Positions 53,209-60,909 of a stretch of DNA of 64,000 nt are shown piece by piece. The notes beneath the pieces were generated by a model that had not been told where the DNA came from, ran no database searches, and saw nothing but the letters and a program-made list of their open reading frames with translations. Positions within the stretch are counted from its first letter, which is position 1. Every line of letters begins with the position of its first letter. The stretch comes from Paractinoplanes durhamensis. GTDB lineage: Bacteria; Actinomycetota; Actinomycetes; Mycobacteriales; Micromonosporaceae. The stretch covers positions 1 through 64,000 of the forward strand of contig NZ_BOML01000051.1 in the NCBI RefSeq assembly GCF_016862175.1. Reading direction: 5' to 3'. The translations under genes and the position numbers were made by a program.

Positions 53209-54006
53209 TTATGACTTCACCGCCACGCCGGCGATCAGGGACCCGCGAGCGGTCTCCCCCGGATCTCCGTCCTCCGGCGCCGGACGCCAGGCGAAGGCCT
53301 GCACGATGCCCGGTTCGAGCAGCGTCCAATCCCCGAAGAACGCCCGGAACTCGTCGCGTTCACGCAGCATCATCGGCGCGGTGGTGTGGTTGTAGAGGCG
53401 CAGCACCTGCTGGGCGTGCGGCGGGTTACCGTCGGCGCAGGCGTGCGAGAGCACCAGGTAGCTGCCCGGCGCCACCGCCTCCCGGTAGCGCTCGAGGGCC
53501 CGGCCGAGCCGTTCGGTGTCCGGGATGAAGTGGGCGACCGCCACCGCCAGCAGGCCGACCGGCCGCCCGAGGTCGAGCAGCTCGCGCACCGGCGCGGAGC
53601 CGAGCACCGCGTCGGGGTCGGTGAGGTCGGCCAGCAGGACCGCCGCGTCCGGGTCGCCGGCCGCCGCGCGGCGGGTGTGCACGACCGCGACCGGGTCGGT
53701 GTCGACCGAGACGATCCGGGCGCCGGGCCGGACCGCCCGGGCCGTCGACGGCACGTCGCCCGGGGCCGGGATGCCGGCGCCGAGGTCGAGGAACTGGTCG
53801 AGACCGCCGGTGGCGGCGGCGGTGACCGCCCGGCCCAGGAAGGCGCGGCCGATGCGCAGCACGGCCGGCAGGTCGGGCATGGCGGCCAGCGCGACCTCGG
53901 CCGCCTGCCGGTCGGCCGCGAAATGGTGGGTGCCACCCAGGTAGTAGTCATAGATCCGCGCCCCGCTGGGCCGCTGCGGGTCCACTTCCGTCAAGGCCTC
54001 CCCCAT
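53209..54006 (-). CDS. SAM-dependent methyltransferase, DUF574 (PF04672)-type
   Basis: A 265-residue protein of the actinomycete-specific SAM methyltransferase family. Diagnostic segments are RIYDYYLGGTHHFAADRQAA at the N-terminus, FLDLGAGIPAPGDV (motif I) and SVDTDPVAVVHTRR. Substrates of this large family are mostly unknown. ATG at 54006 is 60 bp from the divergent hybrid kinase start, so the two may share control. It is separated from the receiver gene downstream by 46 bp. Confidence 0.9.
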   Translation of the reverse strand: MGEALTEVDPQRPSGARIYDYYLGGTHHFAADRQAAEVALAAMPDLPAVLRIGRAFLGRAVTAAATGGLDQFLDLGAGIPAPGDVPSTARAVRPGARIVSVDTDPVAVVHTRRAAAGDPDAAVLLADLTDPDAVLGSAPVRELLDLGRPVGLLAVAVAHFIPDTERLGRALERYREAVAPGSYLVLSHACADGNPPHAQQVLRLYNHTTAPMMLRERDEFRAFFGDWTLLEPGIVQAFAWRPAPEDGDPGETARGSLIAGVAVKS

Positions 54007-54066
54007 CCTGTGAGGGTAGGAAAATGCATCCCGGAGCCGGGCCGAATCGATAATGTAGGTCCGGTA

Positions 54067-55995
54067 ATGGGGGAAACGCACGATTCTTCGGTGCCGCGGC
54101 CGGACATACTGCTGCGGGCGATGGTGCATACCGCCCATGATGCGATCTTCGCGGTCGGCCGCGACTTCACGGTCCTGAGCTGGAACCCGGCCGCCGAGGC
54201 GCTGTTCGGCTACCCGGCCGACGAGATCGTCGGGCGCAGCGTCGACCTGCTCGTCCCGCCCGACCAGCACTCCGACCAGCGCGAGATGCTCCTGCTGATG
54301 GAGGCGGGCGCCCGGCTGGAACGCTTCCGCAGCCGCCGCCGGCACCGCGACGGGCACTGGTCGCAGGTCACCCTGAGCATGTCGCCGCTCTGCGACGGCG
54401 ACCATCTGATCGGCTACACCGTGATCGCGCGGGCGGTCAGCGCCCGCGAACGCCACGAATCCAGCTTCCAGGCGCTGCTCGAGGCGGCCCCGGACGCGTT
54501 CGTCGGGGTCGGCGACGACGGCCGGATCGTGCTGGCCAACACCCAGGCCGAGACGCTGTTCGGGATCACCCGGCACGGCCTGATCGGCAAGGAGATCGAC
54601 AAGCTGCTGATGCCGCCGCTGCCCCGCGAGCTGGCGCCGGCGCACGACGAGGCGCACGGCGGGGATGCCCGGGCCCACCGCGTCGACGGCAGCACGGTGC
54701 CGATCGAGGTGTCGGTGAGCGTGCTGCCGACCGACGACGGGCCGCTGCGCTGTGCGGTGATCCGGGACATCACCGAGCGGGTCCGCGCCCACGAGCGGCT
54801 GCGGCAACTGCAGGCCGAGGCCGAACGCGCCCAGCTCGAGGCGCAGCTGCAGCGGGCCCAGCGCCTCGAGGGCCTCGGCCAGCTGGCCGGCGGGGTGGCC
54901 CACGACTTCAACAACCTCATCGCGGTGATCAGCAACTACGCCGTGTTCATCGCCGAGGCCGCCGCCGAGCACGGCCTCGACGAGCTCGCCGGGGACGCCG
55001 CCCAGATCACCAAGGCCGCCCAGCGCGGCGCCGACCTCACCCACCAGCTGCTCGCGTTCGCCCGGCGGGAGGTGGTCCGGCCGCGGCCGCTGAACCTCAA
55101 CGACGTGGTCGCCGACATCGAGCAGATGCTGCGGCGCTCGATCGGCGAGCACATCACCCTCGACGTACGCCTCGCCCCGGGGCTCCCGTCGATCACCGCC
55201 GACCCCGGCCAGCTCGACCAGGTGCTGGTCAACCTGGCGGTGAACGCCCGGGACGCGATGCCGCGCGGCGGGACCCTGACCATCGAGACCTGCGACCTCA
55301 CCGTCGACCGGGAGTACGCGGCCGGCCGCCCGGCCCTGCGCACCGGCCACTACGTGCGGATGCGGGTCAGCGACACCGGCACCGGCATGCCGCCCGAGGT
55401 GATCGAGCGGGCGTTCGAGCCGTTCTACACCACCAAACCGGCCGGCAAGGGCACCGGGCTCGGCCTGGCCACCGTCTACGGCATCATCACCGCGGCCGGC
55501 GGCGACCTGAGCATCTACTCGGTGCCCGGCACCGGCACCACGTTCACCATCCTGATGCCGACCACCGACGCGGAGCCGGCCGAGGTCGAGGAGCCGGCCG
55601 AGCCGCTGCCCCCCGACTACCGCCGCGGCACCGTCCTGGCGGTCGAGGACGAGCCGGCCCTGCGCGACGTGCTGCACCGCATCCTGGCCGGGGCCGGCCA
55701 CGAGGTGCTGATCGCCGCGGACGGCCCGGCCGCGCTCACCCTGGCCTCCGCGCATCCCGGCCGGATCGACGTGCTGCTCACCGACGTGGTGATGCCGCAC
55801 ATGCTCGGCAAGGACCTGGCCGAGCGCTTCCGGCAGCTGTGCCCGGGCGCGAGCGTCCTGTTCATGTCCGGTTATGCCCGCCCGGCGCTGGCCTCGCAGG
55901 GCACGCTCGACCCCGAGGTCACCCTGGTCGAGAAGCCGTTCTCGAAGAACCAGCTTCTCACCGCCGTGCAGCAGTGCCTGACAATGGATCCGTGA
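54067..55995 (+). CDS. PAS-PAS hybrid histidine kinase
   Basis: A 642-residue soluble kinase. Two PAS domains (about 10-130 and 135-245), a HisKA-type helix with the phosphorylated His in GVAHDFNNL (about 280), an ATPase domain (about 375-500; NLAVNARDAM, DTGTGM, GKGTGLGLATVYG) and a C-terminal receiver (about 520-640; phosphoacceptor Asp in LLTDVVMP, Lys in VEKPFSK). It lacks membrane helices, so it senses an internal cue through PAS. A hybrid kinase of this form needs an Hpt protein to pass phosphate on, and one is encoded at 50432. The stop overlaps the start of the racemase-like gene (GTGA). Confidence 0.93.
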   Translation: MGETHDSSVPRPDILLRAMVHTAHDAIFAVGRDFTVLSWNPAAEALFGYPADEIVGRSVDLLVPPDQHSDQREMLLLMEAGARLERFRSRRRHRDGHWSQVTLSMSPLCDGDHLIGYTVIARAVSARERHESSFQALLEAAPDAFVGVGDDGRIVLANTQAETLFGITRHGLIGKEIDKLLMPPLPRELAPAHDEAHGGDARAHRVDGSTVPIEVSVSVLPTDDGPLRCAVIRDITERVRAHERLRQLQAEAERAQLEAQLQRAQRLEGLGQLAGGVAHDFNNLIAVISNYAVFIAEAAAEHGLDELAGDAAQITKAAQRGADLTHQLLAFARREVVRPRPLNLNDVVADIEQMLRRSIGEHITLDVRLAPGLPSITADPGQLDQVLVNLAVNARDAMPRGGTLTIETCDLTVDREYAAGRPALRTGHYVRMRVSDTGTGMPPEVIERAFEPFYTTKPAGKGTGLGLATVYGIITAAGGDLSIYSVPGTGTTFTILMPTTDAEPAEVEEPAEPLPPDYRRGTVLAVEDEPALRDVLHRILAGAGHEVLIAADGPAALTLASAHPGRIDVLLTDVVMPHMLGKDLAERFRQLCPGASVLFMSGYARPALASQGTLDPEVTLVEKPFSKNQLLTAVQQCLTMDP

Positions 55996-56645
55996 CCACG
56001 ATCGGGTTCCTGCACACCGCCGACGTTCACGTGCCGGTCTTCCATGAGCTGCGGGCCGAGCTCGCCCCCGGCTGGGCGGATCTGCACGTCGTCGATCCCG
56101 CCCTGCTCGCCGACGCGCAGCGGGACGGGATCACCGCCGAGCTGGCCGGCCGGGTCGACGCCCGGCTGCACGAGCTGGCCGACCGGGGCGCCGACCTGAT
56201 CGTCTGCACGTGTTCGTCGCTGGCCGAGTACGCCGAGAGCCGCACGTCCGACCTGGGCGTCCCGGTGCTGCGGGTGGATCGGCCGATGGCCGAAGCGGCG
56301 GTCGCGGCGGGCGAGCGGATCGCGGTGCTGGCCACGGTCGACTCGACGCTGGCGCCGACCTGCGCCCTGCTGCGGACAGCGGCCGAGCGGGCCGGGCGGC
56401 GGGTCACCCTGATCGAGACGCCCTGCCCGGGTGCGTGGTCACTCTTCCTTCAGGGCGACCTGCGGGCGTACGCCGAAAAGGTCGCGGACCGGGCGCGCGA
56501 GATCGCCCCCGGGGTTGATGTGATCGTGCTGGCGCAAGCCAGCCTCACCCCGGCCGCCGAGCTGCTCACCGACCTGGCGATCCCGGTGCTGACCAGCCCG
56601 CGCACCGCGGTCGCCCGGGCCGTCGCCGAGGCCACGCCGGCATGA
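55992..56645 (+). CDS. aspartate/glutamate/hydantoin racemase-family protein
   Basis: A 217-residue protein of the Asp/Glu racemase superfamily. It begins TIGFLHTADVHVPVF, and the first catalytic Cys is present in LIVCTCSSLAEY. At the second Cys position the sequence is VIVLAQASLTPA, with Ala, so a two-base racemase mechanism is doubtful; one-Cys relatives are decarboxylases or isomerases. GTG at 55992 lies in a 4-bp overlap with the kinase stop, which ties its expression to the sensor kinase. What links the two functions is not clear. Confidence 0.83.
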   Translation: MTTIGFLHTADVHVPVFHELRAELAPGWADLHVVDPALLADAQRDGITAELAGRVDARLHELADRGADLIVCTCSSLAEYAESRTSDLGVPVLRVDRPMAEAAVAAGERIAVLATVDSTLAPTCALLRTAAERAGRRVTLIETPCPGAWSLFLQGDLRAYAEKVADRAREIAPGVDVIVLAQASLTPAAELLTDLAIPVLTSPRTAVARAVAEATPA

Positions 56646-56649
56646 GAAA

Positions 56650-56675
56650 GGGCCGGCCCATTCCTGGACCGGCCC
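56650..56675. terminator. possible terminator between convergent genes
   Basis: gggccgg at 56650-56656 pairs with ccggccc at 56669-56675 around a 12-nt loop, in the 43-bp gap between the racemase-like gene and the coiled-coil gene. Confidence 0.5.
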
Positions 56676-56688
56676 GCGAAGAATTGGC

Positions 56689-57429
56689 TCAGCGCTCGCT
56701 GAGCTCCTCCTCGTTCTCCTCGCCGACCTCGTCCTCGGCCGACTGCCGCTGAGCCGGAACCGACTCCTCGGCGTCCTCGGCTCCGTGCCGGGGCGCGGCC
56801 GACACCGGCGCCTCGGCCTGCTCCGGAAGCTCGGCGTTGACCTGGGGCTGGTCGACCCAGAGGGCGCGCAGCTGGCCCTGCATGAAGGTGGTCAGACGCT
56901 GCCGGTACTCGCGGTCGAAGTGCTCGAGCGCCTCGATCTGCTGCTGCAACGCTTCCCGCTTGGTGCCGAGGCTGCCGACCACATCGTCGTAGCGCTGGCG
57001 GGCCTGCAGGTTGAGGTGATCGGCGTTGGCCTGGGCGTCCTCGCCGATCGTGCCGGCCGCGGCGCGCGCGTCGGCGACGATCTTCTCGGCGCTGCGGCGC
57101 GCCTCCTCGGTGCGGGCGTGCGAGTCGCGGGCGATCTGCTCGGCGGCGGCACGCGCGTCGGTGAGGATCTTCTCGGCCTCCCGGCGCACGTTGTGCCCAT
57201 GCGCCTGAGCGTCCCGGGCGATCTGCTCGGCCGCGGCCAGTGCGTCGGTCCGGATCTTGTCGGCCTGGTGGTGAGCACGCGCGACGTGCTCCTCGGCGGT
57301 GCGCTGGGCCAGGGTGAGCACCTGCAGCGCCTGGTTGGGGTGGGCCTGCGGGGGCGCCACAACCGCCTGCTCCGAGGTCTGACCTTCCGCGGACGTCCCA
57401 TTAAGAAGCACTTTTACTCGATCCTTCAT
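56689..57429 (-). CDS. DivIVA/AtpF-like coiled-coil protein
   Basis: A 246-residue, highly charged protein dominated by a long coiled coil (about 38-175). It is built from an 11/22-residue-like repeating pattern with variants of AEQIARDAQAH and AEKIxxDARAAA, as in DivIVA-related or ATP-synthase b-like stalks. The ends are disordered: a Gln/Pro-rich N-terminus and an acidic C-terminus (AEDEVGEENEEELSER). In actinomycetes such proteins often organise polar growth or the cytoskeleton; no membrane anchor or classical DivIVA N-domain is seen, so the role is open. ATG at 57429 is preferred; a 13-bp palindrome lies just upstream. Confidence 0.75.
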   Translation of the reverse strand: MKDRVKVLLNGTSAEGQTSEQAVVAPPQAHPNQALQVLTLAQRTAEEHVARAHHQADKIRTDALAAAEQIARDAQAHGHNVRREAEKILTDARAAAEQIARDSHARTEEARRSAEKIVADARAAAGTIGEDAQANADHLNLQARQRYDDVVGSLGTKREALQQQIEALEHFDREYRQRLTTFMQGQLRALWVDQPQVNAELPEQAEAPVSAAPRHGAEDAEESVPAQRQSAEDEVGEENEEELSER

Positions 57430-57677
57430 GCGGTTGTCGGACAACGAAGACCTCCGTACGTACGAGCCGATTTCGACTGGGCCACTCGCACGGGCACTGG
57501 CTTTATTCGGCGGGGATGCTACCAACTTGAGCAGGCGTTTCGCGAGACTGATCGGATCGTGACAAACGCTTTTACCAAAAAGCCAGGACACGGGGTCCGA
57601 ACCGGCAGCGAGACATCACCCGTCCGTCGTAGCCGGACCGGCGGGGCGGCGCCAGGGCCGTCCGCCACTACCCTGAG
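57430..57677. promoter_or_regulatory. divergent control region with a 13-bp palindrome
   Basis: A 248-bp gap between the coiled-coil gene and the PP2C gene. gttgtc-g-gacaac (57433-57445) is a perfect inverted repeat only 4 bp before the coiled-coil start codon, and cgtacgtacg (57455-57464) follows closely. A repressor site for the coiled-coil gene is plausible. Nothing else is recognised. Confidence 0.45.
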
Positions 57678-59207
57678 ATGGTGGCAGACGACGCCGTGAC
57701 CTCCGCCGTCCGTGAGGTGCTGTCCGTGATCCCGGCGGGCTGTTCCTGGCTGCGCCCGGTGACCGGGGCCGACGGCACGGTCGTCGACTTCGAGGTGGCC
57801 GCGGCCAGCGGCAGCGGCCACGACATCTACCGCCGCGGCACCGGCCGGGTCGACGCCCGGCTCAGCGTGCTCTACCCGGGCATCGTCGGCGGCCCGCTCT
57901 GGCACCTCTACCTCGAGGTGCAGCGCACCGGCATACCCGCCGAGATGCCCGGTTTCCGCTATGAGGAGAAGCAGGCGGGCGTGGTGCCGCGCTCGGAGTT
58001 CGACGTCACCGTGCATCCGGTGCTCGGTGGCCTGCTCGTCTGGTGGCAGCGCCTCGACGAGGACCGCCGCCGGACCGACCGCACCGAGCAGCTGGGCAAC
58101 CTGGGCTGGGCCGAATACGACCTGGTCACCGGGGAGAGCCGATGGTCGCCCGGGGTCTACCGGATCTTCGAGCGGGAGCCGGAGCTGGGCCCGATCAGCC
58201 GGGCCGAGCAGGCGGCGGCGATCGTGGCCGAGGACATCGGGCTGGGCGAGGCGGCCTGGCAGCAGATGGAGGCGGGCGGCGTCTCCGAGGTGACCGTGCG
58301 GTTCCGGATCGGCACGTCGACCAAGCACCTGCGCGTCCTGTCCGACGTCGTGAGAGACGCGACCGGCACCCCGCTGAAGGTGCACGCGGTGGTGCAGGAC
58401 GTGACGGCGCGCGAGCTGTCCCGGACGGCCATCGAGCGGCTCAGCGACCAGTTGCGCAGCCGGGAGCTGACCGCGCTGGCCGAGCATCGGCTGGCCGCCC
58501 GGCTGCAGCACATGATCCAGCCGGTGCCGTCGGCGCCGTTCCCGCTGCCCGGCCTGCAGGTGATGGTCGGTTATCTGCCGGCCGAGCACGCGATCCGGGT
58601 GGGCGGCGACTGGTACCACGCGCAGGAGCTGGACGACGGCCGGGCGTTCCTGGCGGTCGGCGACGTGGCCGGGCACGGCATCGCGGCCGCGAACAGCATG
58701 GCCCACCTGCGGTTCGCGCTGATCGCCTGGCTGGCGATCGGCATCGACGACCCGGCGACGCTGCTGCGGCACCTCAACAGCCTGTGCACCCGGCTGCGGG
58801 TGACCGGCACCGCGGTGGTCGCCGTCTTCGACCCGGCGACCCGGGCGCTGACCTGGGCCCGGGCCGGCCATGCGGCCCCGCTGCTGGCTCGCTCGGGCGT
58901 CACCATGCCGCTGGAGCAGCCGGCCGGGCTGCTGCTGGGCGCCGACGACGACTCCCGCTATCAGGTGCTGACGCCGTGCCTGGCCCCCGGCGATCTGCTG
59001 CTCCTCTACACCGACGGGCTGGTCGAGCGGCGCCGGCCGGAGACGCCGACCCGGCTCGCCGAGGTGATGAGCGCCCTGGCCGAGGCGTCGGCCGACCCCG
59101 GGGAGCAGGCCCTGCCGGCGGTGGCAGCCCGGCTCAACCGGCCGAGCCCGGACGACGACACGTGCACGGTGGCGGTGCGGGTGGTCACAGCAGCATCGTC
59201 AGGCTGA
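57678..59207 (+). CDS. PP2C/SpoIIE-type phosphatase with PAS-like sensor
   Basis: A 509-residue protein with an N-terminal PAS-like pair (about 10-125 and 135-250, the second ending in VHAVVQDVTAREL), a short coiled linker (about 250-285) and a C-terminal PP2C-SIG/SpoIIE domain (about 290-505). The metal-binding Asp residues are in GGDWYHA, VGDVAGHG, LLYTDGLVERR and PDDDTC. Such enzymes dephosphorylate STAS anti-anti-sigma proteins and so switch on a sigma factor under stress. The convergent genes for an anti-sigma kinase and a STAS protein complete the module; the 3' ends overlap by 23 bp. Confidence 0.92.
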   Translation: MVADDAVTSAVREVLSVIPAGCSWLRPVTGADGTVVDFEVAAASGSGHDIYRRGTGRVDARLSVLYPGIVGGPLWHLYLEVQRTGIPAEMPGFRYEEKQAGVVPRSEFDVTVHPVLGGLLVWWQRLDEDRRRTDRTEQLGNLGWAEYDLVTGESRWSPGVYRIFEREPELGPISRAEQAAAIVAEDIGLGEAAWQQMEAGGVSEVTVRFRIGTSTKHLRVLSDVVRDATGTPLKVHAVVQDVTARELSRTAIERLSDQLRSRELTALAEHRLAARLQHMIQPVPSAPFPLPGLQVMVGYLPAEHAIRVGGDWYHAQELDDGRAFLAVGDVAGHGIAAANSMAHLRFALIAWLAIGIDDPATLLRHLNSLCTRLRVTGTAVVAVFDPATRALTWARAGHAAPLLARSGVTMPLEQPAGLLLGADDDSRYQVLTPCLAPGDLLLLYTDGLVERRRPETPTRLAEVMSALAEASADPGEQALPAVAARLNRPSPDDDTCTVAVRVVTAASSG

Positions 59208-59589
59208 TCACGGTGTCGTCGGCGCTGGTGACGGCGTCCACGTCGTCGCAGATGCGCTCGACGATCGCCAGGCCACGGCCGCGCGGCTGGTCGGCGGCGG
59301 GCATGGCCCGGCCGAACCCGGGCGGGCGACCCTGGTCGATGACCTCGCAGCAGACCCGGCCCGGCTCGGCCCAGATGAGCACCCGGCCGCCGCCGCCGGT
59401 GTGCTGCAGGGTGTTGGTGGCCAGCTCGCTGACCGCGACGGTGAGCAGGTCGGCGCGCAGCCTCGGCAGGCCGAGGGCGGTCGCCTGGGTGCGGACGAAG
59501 TCACGCACGGCGGCCAGGTCGCCCGGCTCGAGGTAGGCCTTCCCGGCCGGGCGGGTCGCCGCGGCCGGCGGATCGGCGGGTGTGGTCAC
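59185..59589 (-). CDS. anti-sigma factor kinase (RsbW-like ATP-binding protein)
   Basis: A 134-residue GHKL ATPase of the HATPase_c_2 group. The N-box is SELATNTLQHT with the catalytic Glu and Asn, and the G-boxes are EVIDQGRPPGFG and RGRGLAIVERICDDV. It should phosphorylate the STAS protein encoded immediately upstream (4-bp ATGA overlap) and hold a sigma factor, or act on another target. No sigma gene is in the window. Confidence 0.9.
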   Translation of the reverse strand: MTTPADPPAAATRPAGKAYLEPGDLAAVRDFVRTQATALGLPRLRADLLTVAVSELATNTLQHTGGGGRVLIWAEPGRVCCEVIDQGRPPGFGRAMPAADQPRGRGLAIVERICDDVDAVTSADDTVISLTMLL

Positions 59590-59930
59590 TGGTGTTCGCC
59601 GCCCGTCTGGTCGGGGCTCGGCCCGTTGCGGCTCAGCAGGCCGGCCACTCCGGTCAGGTCGAGCACGGCGGCAACCGCGCCGGCCGGATTTTCCACGTAG
59701 AGCCGGCCGCCCCGGTCGACGGCGGCCCGGTGCGCGGCGACGAGGCCGTGCAGGCCGCTGGAGTCGAGGAACTCCACGGCGGCGAGGTCGACGACGACGG
59801 TGTCGCTGCGGCCCACGGCGGCCAGCAGGGCCGCGCTGATCTGGTCGCGGACGGCCAGGTCGCAGTCGCCGGTCAGGATCACCCGGACATGCCCGGGTCC
59901 GTCGGAGGTGGTCACCGAAAAATCCGCCAT
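59586..59930 (-). CDS. STAS-domain anti-sigma factor antagonist
   Basis: A 114-residue STAS protein. The phosphorylatable Ser is in FLDSSGLHGL (near residue 57), the standard position in RsbV/SpoIIAA. In its unphosphorylated state it should bind the kinase encoded downstream and release its target. It is the first gene of the two-gene operon; a purine-rich ribosome-binding site (gggggaac) precedes the ATG. The PP2C phosphatase opposite would reactivate it. Confidence 0.92.
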   Translation of the reverse strand: MADFSVTTSDGPGHVRVILTGDCDLAVRDQISAALLAAVGRSDTVVVDLAAVEFLDSSGLHGLVAAHRAAVDRGGRLYVENPAGAVAAVLDLTGVAGLLSRNGPSPDQTGGEHQ

Positions 59931-60105
59931 CGACTGCCGTTCCCCCTTCCCCCCTGACCGAACCGAGCCATCATGTCACCCGGCGCGTCCGGTTCCAACG
60001 GGTTCCAACCCCCGAGCGACGGCTACCTGACCTGATTCGGGCACTTTGTAGGCATACACGTGCTTAGTATCTGTATGTCTGATCAATAGTGACGGGGGAC
60101 GAGCC

Positions 60106-60825
60106 ATGAGAAACCGACGTCTGTGGATCGTCACGCTTGCCGCGTCGATCGTGGCCGTCACCGCCGGGGTGCCCGCGCGAGCCGACGGCGGATTCACCGT
60201 GGCGCACTGGGCGATGAACGAGCCGTCCGGCGCCCAGGTCATGTACGACAGCAGCGGCTACGGCCTGAACGGCAGCATCGGCGGCGAGGTGGTCACCGCC
60301 CGCGATTCGGGCGACGGCTACGGCTACGGCTTCGGCCGGCTGGACCCGGACACCCCGCCCACGCACCCCCAGCATCTGGTGGTGGTGCCCGGCTACGCGG
60401 CGCTCAACCCGGGCGACCGCGACTTCTCGGTCTCGCTGCGACTGCGCACGCCCTACCAGTTCGGCAACGTCATCCAGAAGGGACAGGCCACCGTCGCCGG
60501 CGGCAGCTTCAAGATTCAGATCCCGGGCGGCAAGGTGCAGTGCTGGTTCCGCGGCTCGGCCGGCCAGGTGCTGGTGACCGCGCCGCGGCCGGTCAACGAC
60601 AGTCGCTGGCACACGATCACCTGCACCCGGTACAGCACCGGCGTCGCGGTGGCCATCGATGGGGTCGTCGCCGCGAGCAAAGCCGGCCCGACCGGTACGA
60701 TCGCCAACAACTGGCCGCTGTCCATCGGCGGCAAGACCAACTGCGATCAGGTCGAGGTGGGATGCGACTACTTCGCCGGCGATCTGGACTGGGTGCAGAT
60801 CGATGCCGCCGGACACGACTGGTAG
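60106..60825 (+). CDS. secreted LamG/concanavalin-like protein
   Basis: A 239-residue exported protein. The signal peptide is RRLWIVTLAASIVAVTAG with cleavage after PARA. The rest is a laminin-G-like (Concanavalin A-like) domain: VAHWAMNEPSG at the start, NPGDRDFSVSLRLRT and DSRWHTITCTR in the middle, DLDWVQI at the end. It has two pairs of Cys that may form disulphides. No catalytic domain is attached, so it is probably a carbohydrate-binding or surface protein. A strong site (gggggacgag) precedes the ATG. The upstream gap of 175 bp holds a direct repeat ggttccaacg (twice). Confidence 0.85.
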   Translation: MRNRRLWIVTLAASIVAVTAGVPARADGGFTVAHWAMNEPSGAQVMYDSSGYGLNGSIGGEVVTARDSGDGYGYGFGRLDPDTPPTHPQHLVVVPGYAALNPGDRDFSVSLRLRTPYQFGNVIQKGQATVAGGSFKIQIPGGKVQCWFRGSAGQVLVTAPRPVNDSRWHTITCTRYSTGVAVAIDGVVAASKAGPTGTIANNWPLSIGGKTNCDQVEVGCDYFAGDLDWVQIDAAGHDW

Positions 60826-60909
60826 CGCCCGCACCACGCTGCGATAGTTCAGAGACAGGCTTTCCCCGCAAGGTTGACACTCGGGGACGGACCGAGCGAA
60901 TGTTCGACA

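Noticed and set aside
55992..56645. Hydantoin racemase belonging to the hydantoinase cluster
   Set aside because: It is about 12 kb away from that operon, is coupled to a histidine kinase and lacks the second catalytic Cys.
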